54,564 nucleotides of DNA, from assembly GCA_017625815.1 (NCBI GenBank), contig JAGAKD010000249.1, forward strand, positions 1-54,564. The letters are read 5' to 3'. The notes beneath the pieces were generated by a model. It did not search any database. It was not told the DNA's origin and saw nothing but the letters and a program-made list of their open reading frames with translations. This document shows positions 1-8,068 of this stretch, in pieces. The stretch is from Lachnospiraceae bacterium. GTDB taxonomy: Bacteria; Bacillota; Clostridia; Lachnospirales; Lachnospiraceae. The position numbers were made by a program, and so were the translations under genes. Positions within the stretch are counted from its first letter, which is position 1. Each line of letters opens with the position of its first letter.

Positions 1-29
1 AAAATATTTACTATAGGAGGAAACATAAG

Positions 30-443
30 ATGAATTCAAGAATTAACGAAACTATAAAAAGACATGACAAAGGTTATAATTGTGCCCAGGCTGTTGCTTG
101 TACATATTGTGATTTAATTGGGATTGATGAGGAAACAATGTTTAAGATGACGGAGGCATTTGGTCTTGGTATGGGTTGCATGGAGGGAACCTGTGGTGCT
201 GTAACAGGAGCTTGTGTTTTAGCAGGAATGAAGAATAGTACAGGTAATCTTGAAGCTCCAAATAGTAAGGCTAGTTCTTATCAAATATCAAGAGAGATAT
301 TATCCAGGTTTAAAGAGCAGAATTCATCTGTAACTTGCAAAGAATTAAAGGGTGTTGAGACAGGAAAGGTGCTTAGAAGCTGTCCTGATTGTATAATGGA
401 TGCTGCAAAGATTGCAGAGGACATTTTGTTTGATGAATTGTAG
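30..443 (+). CDS. C_GCAxxG_C_C family protein
   Basis: This 137-residue cytosolic protein has the cysteine pattern of the C_GCAxxG_C_C (split-Soret cytochrome-like) family: GYNCAQAV near residues 15-22, the glycine-rich block GMGCMEGTCGAVTGAC around residues 47-62, and a C-terminal CPDC near residues 118-121. Conserved cysteines in such proteins are thought to bind a metal cluster or act in redox chemistry, but no reaction is established. A good ribosome site (AGGAGG) lies 10 bases before the ATG. No signal peptide or membrane segment is visible. It precedes the next gene by 49 bp in the same direction and may share its transcript. The family call is strong; function is unknown. Confidence 0.85.
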   Translation: MNSRINETIKRHDKGYNCAQAVACTYCDLIGIDEETMFKMTEAFGLGMGCMEGTCGAVTGACVLAGMKNSTGNLEAPNSKASSYQISREILSRFKEQNSSVTCKELKGVETGKVLRSCPDCIMDAAKIAEDILFDEL

Positions 444-492
444 AATATATTGTTTAAGTAGTTATATAATTGATGGTATAAGGAGATAAAGT

Positions 493-906
493 ATGGTTAA
501 ATACAACGAAAACACTATGAAAGAAATTCTTTCTACAATGCTTTTACCGGGGGAAGAAAGCTTGTGTCCTATATATGGTATATACAGAAGAGCGGATTTT
601 TTTGCAAGACCACAGGATATGAAGTCAGCCTTTTTTTCTGTAACTAATACAGGAAGATTACTTCTTGTACAAGTATTATTATCTGGTGTACATAGGTCAG
701 CGTATGCATTAAGCTGTGTAAAGAAACTTAAATATAAGAAAAATATATTTGGACAGTACGAAGTAGATGCTACCTTTGATGTGCAAGGAAAGAATGTGAG
801 AATAAGGCTTCAGATGGCACCGAAGATGGTTGGAAATAAATTTCCTAATCAGAGCATACATGTAGAAAAGTTCTTATATATACTAGATAGATATATTACT
901 AACTAA
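493..906 (+). CDS. Uncharacterised 137-residue protein
   Basis: I do not recognise this protein. It is 137 residues, soluble, and has no signal peptide or membrane helix. It has alternating hydrophobic and polar residues typical of a beta-rich fold (for example GRLLLVQVLLSG near residues 53-64) and a basic middle section (KKLKYKKNIFG). A ribosome site AAGGAG lies 7-8 bases before the ATG. It follows the C_GCAxxG_C_C gene co-directionally and converges on the next gene across a large inverted repeat. It is treated as real because of its length, start signal and codon use like its neighbours. Confidence 0.7.
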   Translation: MVKYNENTMKEILSTMLLPGEESLCPIYGIYRRADFFARPQDMKSAFFSVTNTGRLLLVQVLLSGVHRSAYALSCVKKLKYKKNIFGQYEVDATFDVQGKNVRIRLQMAPKMVGNKFPNQSIHVEKFLYILDRYITN

Positions 907-914
907 TAAAATGG

Positions 915-1053
915 CAAAATTAATAGTAGTCACATATATTTTAAACATGCTCTCGCTCGATTGCTCAAGTAGCGGTACTAAGCTCGAAAGTACCTCGCTA
1001 AGTACCGACATTCGCAAACGGTTTTAAATATATGTGACTACTATTTAATTTTG
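915..1053. repeat. Long intergenic inverted repeat, possible bidirectional terminator or REP-like element
   Basis: Two arms of 32 and 33 bases (915-946 and 1021-1053) are near-perfect reverse complements, differing by small A/T length changes. The 74-base interior holds further short complementary pieces (GGTACT at 974-979 with AGTACC at 989-994, and CGGTACT at 973-979 with AGTACCG at 1001-1007). It lies exactly between two convergent genes, so a bidirectional transcription stop is the simplest reading. The arms and the structured, more GC-rich interior are larger than a normal intrinsic terminator, so it may belong to a dispersed palindromic repeat family. Confidence 0.7.
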
Positions 1054-1063
1054 TACATTTATT

Positions 1064-1678
1064 TTAATTTGTATTCTGACTATACAAGCTCATAAGGAAA
1101 TTATAAGCTCTATCTCTGTTTTCTTCGCTTCTTAGGTAAAAACGATAAACATGATTCTTAACATCAGTAACTTCAATTACAAAATAATAATATGTACCAC
1201 CTTTGTTGCGTCTAACAAGATAATTCTTTTGAATGTTTGTTACGTTGCAGAGTTTAACTGCATTTGCTCGAAGGAGCATAATACCATCAGTTCCAATCAT
1301 CCAATTCTCGGTTATAAAGAAACTACAGTATTTTTTCTTTGGCATTACATCTGAATATCTAGCATTATTCATTTCTGTATTAATCTGGTCAAGAGCAACT
1401 TCGATTTCTTCCTTGCTCATACCGTAAACTTTTTTCATATGCTTGCCCATTCTGGCGTTTACAAGTGTATCCTGACATGTATGTAAATATACAAATATTC
1501 CACATACAGCACCACCATATAAAAGAGAACCAAGTAGAGTCCAAATGCTTATATCAGGACTTGTTATTCCTAATACAACTGCAAGTAAAGTCATTGCACC
1601 AAACCATATTATAGCAATTTTTAACAAAAGCTTAGGTGTCGAATTAAAATAAGAGTTTATTCTATCATATTTTTTCAT
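1064..1678 (-). CDS. Uncharacterised membrane protein with cytosolic C-terminal domain
   Basis: A 204-residue protein with two predicted membrane helices near residues 18-38 (LLKIAIIWFGAMTLLAVVLG) and 46-66 (WTLLGSLLYGGAVCGIFVYL). A roughly 135-residue soluble domain follows, ending in a strand-rich section (GGTYYYFVIEVTD, HVYRFYLRSEE) that could be PH-like or bacterial-PH-like. That fold is only a guess. The start has a good upstream ribosome site (GAGGATTAA on the minus strand). The gene stands alone between a palindromic terminator and a 233-bp divergent spacer. No specific family can be named with confidence. Confidence 0.75.
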   Translation of the reverse strand: MKKYDRINSYFNSTPKLLLKIAIIWFGAMTLLAVVLGITSPDISIWTLLGSLLYGGAVCGIFVYLHTCQDTLVNARMGKHMKKVYGMSKEEIEVALDQINTEMNNARYSDVMPKKKYCSFFITENWMIGTDGIMLLRANAVKLCNVTNIQKNYLVRRNKGGTYYYFVIEVTDVKNHVYRFYLRSEENRDRAYNFLMSLYSQNTN

Positions 1679-1817
1679 GATTAATCCTCCTCAATTTTAG
1701 ATGTAATAAACATTATGAAATTATAGTCTTTTACATTTTGCTTGTCAAATTATAGGAGAAAAAAATCTAAAAGTAAATGTGTATACTTTTTGAGGTACAC
1801 TTATTGTACTAAATAAC

Positions 1818-1846
1818 TTGTTTATATTTTGATTTTATGGTAGAAT
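1818..1846 (+). promoter_or_regulatory. Sigma-A type promoter for the P-loop kinase gene
   Basis: TTGTTT at 1818-1823 and TAGAAT at 1841-1846 are separated by exactly 17 bp. They lie about 65 bp before the start codon at 1912, inside the 233-bp spacer between divergent genes. Nothing else was recognised in this spacer. Confidence 0.5.
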
Positions 1847-1911
1847 AATGCTAATTTGGTGAATTATTTTCACATTTTTGTAAAGAACATTTTTTAGGAG
1901 GCACATATAAT

Positions 1912-2478
1912 ATGAAGAAGCTTATATTAGTTACTTCACCACCAGCTTGTGGTAAAACATTTATTTCAAAGAAGTTAGGAAAGGCACTTACTAATTGTGT
2001 ATATTTGGATAAGGATACACTTATCGTTCTTTCTAAGCAGATTTTCAAGGTTGCAGGTGAGGAGTACAATCGTTCATCTGATTTCTTCCAGAGAGAGATT
2101 AGAGATTATGAGTACTATGCTGTTTTAGATTTAGCATTTGAGGCTCTTGATTACAATGATACAGTCCTTATCAATGCACCATTTACAGATGAGATTAGAG
2201 ATGATGAGTACCTTGATGGTCTTAGAGCTAAGCTCAAGGATAAGGATGCTGAGTTATTTGTTGTTTGGGTACATGCTGACACAGAGGTTGTTCACCAGCG
2301 TATGATTAAGAGAGCTTCTGATAGAGATTCATGGAAGCTTGCTAACTGGGATGAGTATATTGCTACTCAGAACTTCAATGCACCTACTAACATTCCTGAG
2401 TTATTTATATTTGATAACTCTACAGAGGAGTCATACAAGAAGTCTATTGACGAGGCTGTAAAGGCTATTAGAGGTTAA
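1912..2478 (+). CDS. P-loop nucleotide kinase-like ATPase
   Basis: A 188-residue soluble protein starting with a classic P-loop strand and Walker A motif, TSPPACGKTFISKKL near residues 8-22. It continues with a DKDT segment near residues 34-37, as in small-molecule kinases of the AAA_33/zeta-toxin-like group, and a likely lid region (HQRMIKRASDRDSW). The substrate cannot be read from sequence. It sits 30 bp before a DUF1015 gene in the same direction and probably shares its transcript. A zeta-type toxin role was considered but there is no antitoxin-like partner. It has its own promoter and an AGGAGG ribosome site at 1896-1901. Confidence 0.7.
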   Translation: MKKLILVTSPPACGKTFISKKLGKALTNCVYLDKDTLIVLSKQIFKVAGEEYNRSSDFFQREIRDYEYYAVLDLAFEALDYNDTVLINAPFTDEIRDDEYLDGLRAKLKDKDAELFVVWVHADTEVVHQRMIKRASDRDSWKLANWDEYIATQNFNAPTNIPELFIFDNSTEESYKKSIDEAVKAIRG

Positions 2479-2508
2479 TTATTTTTACGATAAAACGAGG
2501 AGAGCATT

Positions 2509-3741
2509 ATGGCTTTAGTAAAACCATTTTCAGCATATAGACCTAGAAAAGATATAGTGAGTGATGTGGCAGCACTTCCTTACGATGTATATAACAGAGC
2601 GGAGGCAAAGGAAGTTGTGTCAGCGAATCCCTTGTCATTCCTTAGAATTGATAGAGCAGAGACTGCTTTTGATGATTCTGTTGACACATATGCACCTTGT
2701 GTATATGCCAAGGCAAAAGAGCTTTTAGAAGATATGATAGATAAAGGAGAGTATGTTTTAGATACTCAGGATATGTATTATATCTATGAGCTTACTATGG
2801 ATGGACGCAAGCAGACGGGTATTGTTGCTTGTGCATCTATTGATGATTATATGAATGGTGTTATTAAAAAGCACGAGAATACGAGAGCGGACAAAGAGGT
2901 TGATCGTATAACTCATGTAGATACTTGTAATGCTCAAACTGGTCCTATTTTCCTTGCATATAGAGCCCAAGCTAACATTGACGCTGTAGTTGATAATATA
3001 AAGAAAAATGAACCAGAATATTCCTTTACATCAGAAGATGGAATTACTCACAGAGTTTGGCTTATATCTGAGCCAGAAGATGTGAATACTATTAAGGTAT
3101 CATTTGATGGCCTTAATGATATATATATTGCGGATGGACATCACAGAGCTGCTTCAGCTGTAAAGGTTGGTATAAAAAGACGTGATGCTAATCCGAATAC
3201 CCTAGGAGATGAAGAGTACAATTTTTTCCTTTCTGTACTTTTTCCGCATAATCAGCTTAAGATACTTCCATATAACAGAGTTATAAAGGATCTTAATGGT
3301 CTTTCAAAAGAAGAATTCTTCCAGCAGATATCAAATTGTTTTGATGTTGTGCCAGTAGATGAAGCATATTCTCCAGAGGCAAAGTGCTCTTTTGGAATGT
3401 ATTTGGATGGACAATGGTACAAGCTTACTGCTAAGGAAAGTATAATCAAAGATGATCCTGTTGATGGATTAGACGTTTCGATTTTACAGGATAATCTCCT
3501 TGGTCCTATTCTTGGTATAGAAGATCCAAGAACCGACAAGAGAATTGATTTTGTTGGGGGAATTAGAGGTTTAGGCGAGTTAGAGAAGAGAGCAACTACT
3601 GATATGTGCCTTGCTTTTTCAATGTATCCAACATCTATAGAAGAGCTTTTTGATGTTGCAGATGCAAATATGCTTATGCCACCTAAATCTACTTGGTTTG
3701 AACCAAAATTACGAAGCGGAATTTTTATACATAAATTGTAG
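2509..3741 (+). CDS. DUF1015 domain protein
   Basis: A full-length 410-residue DUF1015 family protein. Supporting signatures are the N-terminal 'KPFSAYRPRKDIVSDVAALPYDV', written here as KPFSAYRPRKD then VAALPYDV, the ENTRADKEVDR stretch, and the DGHHRAASA motif near residues 207-215. That last motif recalls the nucleotide-binding motif of ParB/sulfiredoxin-fold proteins, which include free-serine kinases. That link is inference, and neither serA nor serC is present in this window. The start has a GAGGAGAG ribosome site. It follows the P-loop kinase by 30 bp and precedes glgB by 16 bp, suggesting one transcript. Confidence 0.85.
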   Translation: MALVKPFSAYRPRKDIVSDVAALPYDVYNRAEAKEVVSANPLSFLRIDRAETAFDDSVDTYAPCVYAKAKELLEDMIDKGEYVLDTQDMYYIYELTMDGRKQTGIVACASIDDYMNGVIKKHENTRADKEVDRITHVDTCNAQTGPIFLAYRAQANIDAVVDNIKKNEPEYSFTSEDGITHRVWLISEPEDVNTIKVSFDGLNDIYIADGHHRAASAVKVGIKRRDANPNTLGDEEYNFFLSVLFPHNQLKILPYNRVIKDLNGLSKEEFFQQISNCFDVVPVDEAYSPEAKCSFGMYLDGQWYKLTAKESIIKDDPVDGLDVSILQDNLLGPILGIEDPRTDKRIDFVGGIRGLGELEKRATTDMCLAFSMYPTSIEELFDVADANMLMPPKSTWFEPKLRSGIFIHKL

Positions 3742-3757
3742 AGAGGGGACTAAATTT

Positions 3758-5965
3758 ATGTCCAAAAGAAAAGAAGTTTTTGCTATTAACTGGATGGAGG
3801 TTGATGCACTTGTTAAAGGAACGCACAACAATCCACATCATATTCTTGGAATGCATGAATGTATAGATGATGTATTTATTAACGTGTACATGCCTGGAGC
3901 AAAGGTTGTTACAGCTATTGATACTGCATCAAAGAAGAAGTATACACTTGTATCTGAGAGAGTAGAAGGTTTCTTCACAGTTATTATCAAAAATAAGACA
4001 AGATTTGATTACAAATTAAATGTAAAATTTGATAATGGAGACGAGATAATATATATTGATCCATATGTGTTTGAGCCTGTTATTGACCCTATTGATATTA
4101 GCCTTTTTAATGAGGGTGAGCATTACAATATATATGAAAAAATGGGTGCCCACCCACTCACTGTGGACGGAGTTGAAGGTGTTATGTTTGCTGTATGGGC
4201 TCCTAATGCAGAAAGAGTTTCAGTAGTTGGTAATTTCAATAACTGGGATGGAAGAAGACACATTATGAGAAAGCTTGATTATTCAGGCATTTTTGAATTG
4301 TTTATTCCTGGTAAATACATTGGCGAGATATACAAGTATGAAGTTTGCTCAAAGCAGGGTACAGTATGTATGAAGAGTGACCCATATGCATTTAGTGGCG
4401 AGGTTAGACCTGCTAATGCGTCACGTATAGTCGACCTTACCTACAAATGGAAGGATCAAAAATGGATAGACGCAAGAGAGTCAACAAGTGCTTTATCAAA
4501 GCCAATGAATATATATGAGATGCATCTTGGTGCTTGGAAGCGTCCAGATGATGGTAGAGAGTTCTATAACTATAGAGATATAGCTGAAAAGCTAGCAGAT
4601 TATCTTATAGATATGAATTATAACTATGTTGAACTTATGCCTGTTATGGAGCACCCATATGATCCATCATGGGGATATCAGGTTACAGGATATTATGCTC
4701 CAACATCAAGATATGGCGAACCAACAGATTTTATGTATTTTGTTGATTATCTTCACAGCAAAGGCATAGGAGTTATCATTGATTGGGTTCCTGCACATTT
4801 TCCTAAAGATGATCATGGACTTGGTCGTTTTGATGGAACATGTCTTTATGAACATGAGGACCCTCGTAAGGGTGAACATCCACACTGGGGCACATATATA
4901 TTTAACTATGGTCGCAATGAGGTTAAGAATTTCCTTATTTCCAATGCTCTTTACTGGGCAGAGAAGTACCACGTAGATGGCATTCGTATGGATGCAGTTG
5001 CATCTATGCTTTACCTTGACTATGGCAGACAGGGTGGAGAATGGATACCAAATATTTATGGTGGCAATGAGAATCTTGAGGCAATTGCATTTATAAAAGA
5101 GCTCAATGCTAAAATGCACGAGCTTCATAAGGGTGTTCTTATGATAGCTGAGGAGTCTACTGCATGGCCAATGATGACACACTCATCAGAGGAAGGTGGT
5201 CTTGGCTTTGACTTTAAGTGGAACATGGGTTGGATGAATGATTTCTTAGGATACATTAAGCTTGACCCGCTTTATAGAAAGTATCATCATAATGATTTAA
5301 CTTTCAGCATGGTGTATGCATATAGTGAGAATTTTGTTTTAGTACTTTCACATGATGAGGTAGTACACGAAAAAGGTTCTATGATTACTAAGATGCCAGG
5401 TGGTTATGAGGATAAGTTCTCTAATCTTAGAGTAGCATATGGTTATATGATGACTCACCCTGGTAAGAAGTTACTTTTCATGGGACAGGAGATTGCACAG
5501 TTTGCTGAGTTCAACGAGGCAGGAGAAGTTGATTGGTCATTGTTTGAGTTTGATGCCCACGTATATATGCAGGGATATGTAAAGGAACTCAACAAGCTTT
5601 ATGCAACAGAGCCAGCCTTATATGAATTAGATAACTCACCAGAGGGATTTGAGTGGATTAACTGCAACAGTGCAAATGCCAGCCTTTTATCATTCATAAG
5701 AAAGGGCAACAAAGCTTCAGATACCTTAGTTGTTATTTGCAACTTCACTCCAATTGAACATAAGGCGTATAAGCTTGGAGTACCTTCAGGCGGCAAGTGG
5801 CAGGAGATTTTCTCTAGCGACAATGCTAAGTTTGGTGGAGAGGGACGCAATAATAAGACAGCTAAGCAGTCAAAGAATGATAAGTGTGATGGACAGGAAC
5901 ATTATATATCTGTTACAGTTCCACCTCTTTCAATTACAGTATTTAAGAAGAAAACTTCAAAATAA
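3758..5965 (+). CDS. glgB: 1,4-alpha-glucan branching enzyme
   Basis: Glycogen branching enzyme: it transfers alpha-1,4 glucan segments to form alpha-1,6 branches. The 735-residue product begins with a GlgB N-terminal domain (HNNPHHILGMHE), then a CBM48 (AVWAPNAERVSVVGNFNNWDG), then the GH13 barrel. The expected catalytic residues are present: nucleophile Asp412 in GIRMDAV, acid/base Glu465 in IAEEST, and Asp533 in SHDEVVH. The start at 3758 is preferred because GAGAGGGG sits about 10 bases upstream and the conserved N-terminus begins there. A longer reading from 3650 would overlap the DUF1015 gene by about 90 bp. No other glycogen gene is nearby, so the gene is separated from any glgCAP operon. 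Confidence 0.96.
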   Translation: MSKRKEVFAINWMEVDALVKGTHNNPHHILGMHECIDDVFINVYMPGAKVVTAIDTASKKKYTLVSERVEGFFTVIIKNKTRFDYKLNVKFDNGDEIIYIDPYVFEPVIDPIDISLFNEGEHYNIYEKMGAHPLTVDGVEGVMFAVWAPNAERVSVVGNFNNWDGRRHIMRKLDYSGIFELFIPGKYIGEIYKYEVCSKQGTVCMKSDPYAFSGEVRPANASRIVDLTYKWKDQKWIDARESTSALSKPMNIYEMHLGAWKRPDDGREFYNYRDIAEKLADYLIDMNYNYVELMPVMEHPYDPSWGYQVTGYYAPTSRYGEPTDFMYFVDYLHSKGIGVIIDWVPAHFPKDDHGLGRFDGTCLYEHEDPRKGEHPHWGTYIFNYGRNEVKNFLISNALYWAEKYHVDGIRMDAVASMLYLDYGRQGGEWIPNIYGGNENLEAIAFIKELNAKMHELHKGVLMIAEESTAWPMMTHSSEEGGLGFDFKWNMGWMNDFLGYIKLDPLYRKYHHNDLTFSMVYAYSENFVLVLSHDEVVHEKGSMITKMPGGYEDKFSNLRVAYGYMMTHPGKKLLFMGQEIAQFAEFNEAGEVDWSLFEFDAHVYMQGYVKELNKLYATEPALYELDNSPEGFEWINCNSANASLLSFIRKGNKASDTLVVICNFTPIEHKAYKLGVPSGGKWQEIFSSDNAKFGGEGRNNKTAKQSKNDKCDGQEHYISVTVPPLSITVFKKKTSK

Positions 5966-5967
5966 TA

Positions 5968-6032
5968 CAAAAGACCGGGGATTAGATTAATTATTGCAGC
6001 TTATTTGCGATATTGTTATCCTTGGTCTTTTG
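5968..6032 (+). terminator. Putative hairpin terminator after glgB
   Basis: CAAAAGACC at 5968-5976 followed by GGGGAT pairs with ATCCTTGGTCTTTTG at 6018-6032 (about 13 of 15 positions). It encloses a 35-base loop and includes a T-run. The long loop makes termination efficiency uncertain. It separates glgB from the MscS gene. Confidence 0.5.
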
Positions 6033-6076
6033 CTTGTGGGTATTATGTATGATAGTGATTATTATAGGAGGTAAGT

Positions 6077-6931
6077 ATGTTTTTGAGTGATGTAAATGTT
6101 CAAAATGTGGGCAAAACCAAAATTGAACAGTACGGAGAAAGACTTTTAGATTGGCTTGCAGATAAGGTTTTTGAGTTTGCTATTGCTTTAGTGTTTTTAT
6201 TTATCGGCTTTAAGGTATGCAAATTTTTAGTAAAAATCATAGGAAAATCCTTTGCGAAAGCTGATATTGAAGATAGTGTAGCGGGATTTTTGTTATCCGT
6301 TATTAAGGGCATATTATATGCAATTATATTTGTTATGGCTATATCAATTGTAGGTGTACAGGTTACTTCCTTGGTTGCTATACTTGGTACTGCCAGCTTG
6401 TCAATTGGTCTTGCACTTCAAGGAAGTCTAGCTAACTTTGCTGGTGGCGTACTTATACTTCTTATGAAGCCTTTTAAGGTAGGAGACTATATTATTGAAA
6501 ATGACAAAAACTGTGAAGGAACAGTTGTGGCTATAGATATTTTTTATACTAAGCTTAAAACCTATGATAACAGAATTATAGTTATACCAAATGGAAATAT
6601 AACAGCCAATTCATTGGTTAATGTGACAGCAGAGAAATCTAGAAAGCTAGATATTTCCATAGGGGTATCATATGATTCTGACATAAAGCTTGTAAAAAAT
6701 GTACTTACGGAGATAGTTATGTCATCCCCATACTATGATAAAACTAAGGAAATGAATGTATTTGTGGATTCATTTCAGGAAAGCTCTATAAAAATGGGGG
6801 TTAGATGTTTTGTTAAGACGGAGGATTATTGGTCTGCAAAATGGGAGATAAACGAGGCTATTAAGACTATGTTTGATGCTAAGGGTATAGTTATACCTTA
6901 CAATCAAATGGAAGTTACCATCAAACAGTAG
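6077..6931 (+). CDS. mscS: MscS family small-conductance mechanosensitive channel
   Basis: A 284-residue membrane channel that releases solutes on osmotic downshock. Predicted membrane helices lie near residues 33-53 and 70-92. The pore helix region follows (SLSIGLALQGSLANFAGGV), glycine- and alanine-rich as in MscS TM3, then the KPFKVGDYI beta-domain entry and the cytosolic cage domain to the C-terminus (GIVIPYNQMEVTIKQ). Length matches E. coli MscS (286). The ribosome site is AGGAGG 7 bases before ATG. It appears monocistronic, between a hairpin after glgB and the cysK promoter region. Confidence 0.95.
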   Translation: MFLSDVNVQNVGKTKIEQYGERLLDWLADKVFEFAIALVFLFIGFKVCKFLVKIIGKSFAKADIEDSVAGFLLSVIKGILYAIIFVMAISIVGVQVTSLVAILGTASLSIGLALQGSLANFAGGVLILLMKPFKVGDYIIENDKNCEGTVVAIDIFYTKLKTYDNRIIVIPNGNITANSLVNVTAEKSRKLDISIGVSYDSDIKLVKNVLTEIVMSSPYYDKTKEMNVFVDSFQESSIKMGVRCFVKTEDYWSAKWEINEAIKTMFDAKGIVIPYNQMEVTIKQ

Positions 6932-7002
6932 ATTTAATTATGACCATCTTATACTATGGGAATTAATTGATATATATTATCAATAAGTATTTATTATCTA
7001 TA

Positions 7003-7030
7003 TGGAAATTTTTTCAAAAGGTGGTATAAT
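7003..7030 (+). promoter_or_regulatory. Candidate promoter for cysK
   Basis: A perfect TATAAT at 7025-7030 with a poor -35 candidate TGGAAA at 7003-7008 (16-bp spacer). It lies about 80 bp before the cysK start. The weak -35 box leaves room for an activator. No T-box or SAM riboswitch structure was recognised in the leader. Confidence 0.4.
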
Positions 7031-7070
7031 CTAATACTAGAGATTTTTATTATAGAAGTTTTTCTATGAT

Positions 7071-7091
7071 ATACAATATACAATATACAAT
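7071..7091 (+). repeat. Three tandem ATACAAT heptamers before cysK
   Basis: Three exact copies of ATACAAT lie head to tail in the untranslated leader, ending just before the ribosome site region. Such short tandem repeats can change copy number by slippage. No phase variation is shown here. Confidence 0.85.
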
Positions 7092-7109
7092 ATTATGAGA
7101 GGCGAAGAT

Positions 7110-8015
7110 ATGTATTATAGTAATGTTTTAGATTTAATTGGAAATACTCCACTTATGAGTCTTAAGGAGTCAACAGGTTTAAATATTTTTGCAAAGGCCG
7201 AATTCCTCAATCCTGGAGGAAGTATTAAGGATAGAATTGCTAAGAATATGCTTGATGTGGCTGAGACAAAGGGAGAACTTAAACCGGGTATGACTATCAT
7301 TGAACCAACTAGTGGTAATACTGGTATTGGTCTTGCTCTTTGTGGTACTAGAAAAGGATACAAGGTTATCATTGTTATGCCTGAAAATATGAGCGAGGAG
7401 CGTAAGAAGATTATTAAAGCGTTAGGTGCTGAGCTTGTTCTTACTGAGCCTAAGCTTAGTATAGGTGGTTCTGTTGATAAGGCAACAGAGATTTGTAATT
7501 CTGATCCAGAGAAATATTTTATGCCACAGCAGTTTGTGAATCAGGCAAATCCAGATATACATTACAGAACAACAGCAAGAGAGTTGGTTGAGCAGCTTGG
7601 CAAGCCAATTGACATATATGTGTCAGGTATTGGTAGCGGTGGAACCTTAGCAGGTGTTGCTAAGTATCTACTTGAACTAAATCCAGATACTAAGATTGTT
7701 GCCGTTGAGCCTAAGAATGTATCAGCTCTTCTTGGACATGAGCCAGGTTTACATCAAATACAGGGAATTGGTGATGGATTTATACCTGAGATTCTTGATA
7801 CTAGCATTATTACTGATATTGTTGAGGTAACAGATGAAGATGCTATTGAAACTGCAAGACAGTTAGCAAGAGAACAGGGACTTTTAGTTGGTACATCATC
7901 AGGTGCAAATGTATGGACAGCTATGCAGATGGCTAAAAAGTACGGAGAGGATAAGGTTATAGCTACTGTACTTCCTGACAGAGTTGAGAGATATTTTAGT
8001 ACATCATTGATTTAG
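7110..8015 (+). CDS. cysK: Cysteine synthase A (O-acetylserine sulfhydrylase)
   Basis: A PLP enzyme making cysteine from O-acetylserine and sulfide. The 301-residue product has the fold type II hallmarks: DLIGNTPLM near residues 8-16, the PLP-lysine motif NPGGSIKDRIA with Lys40, the substrate loop TSGNTG near residue 68, and the phosphate loop GIGSGGTLAG. I start at 7110 because AGAGGCG lies 8-10 bases upstream and the family N-terminus begins here. An ATG at 7095 would put the ribosome site inside the gene. The C-terminal VLPDRVERYFST is typical. It precedes the CobW gene by 53 bp in the same direction. Confidence 0.95.
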   Translation: MYYSNVLDLIGNTPLMSLKESTGLNIFAKAEFLNPGGSIKDRIAKNMLDVAETKGELKPGMTIIEPTSGNTGIGLALCGTRKGYKVIIVMPENMSEERKKIIKALGAELVLTEPKLSIGGSVDKATEICNSDPEKYFMPQQFVNQANPDIHYRTTARELVEQLGKPIDIYVSGIGSGGTLAGVAKYLLELNPDTKIVAVEPKNVSALLGHEPGLHQIQGIGDGFIPEILDTSIITDIVEVTDEDAIETARQLAREQGLLVGTSSGANVWTAMQMAKKYGEDKVIATVLPDRVERYFSTSLI

Positions 8016-8068
8016 ATTATAATATAAGATGATATATTAGATTTGCTAGAGCATAAGGAGGATATAAG

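Noticed and set aside
1912..2478. Zeta-type toxin of a toxin-antitoxin pair
   Set aside because: Only the P-loop kinase fold supports this; no small antitoxin gene precedes it, and it is linked to DUF1015 and glgB.
3650..3757. Longer N-terminal start for glgB
   Set aside because: It would overlap the DUF1015 gene by about 90 bp, has no ribosome site, and adds sequence unlike GlgB; the start at 3758 has GAGAGGGG and the family N-terminus.
4706..5182. A 158-residue minus-strand reading frame inside glgB
   Set aside because: It lies fully inside the glgB catalytic domain on the other strand and shows no start signal or family features.
6932..7109. T-box or other cysteine/SAM riboswitch before cysK
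   Set aside because: The leader is short after the TATAAT and lacks a T-box sequence or terminator-antiterminator structure.
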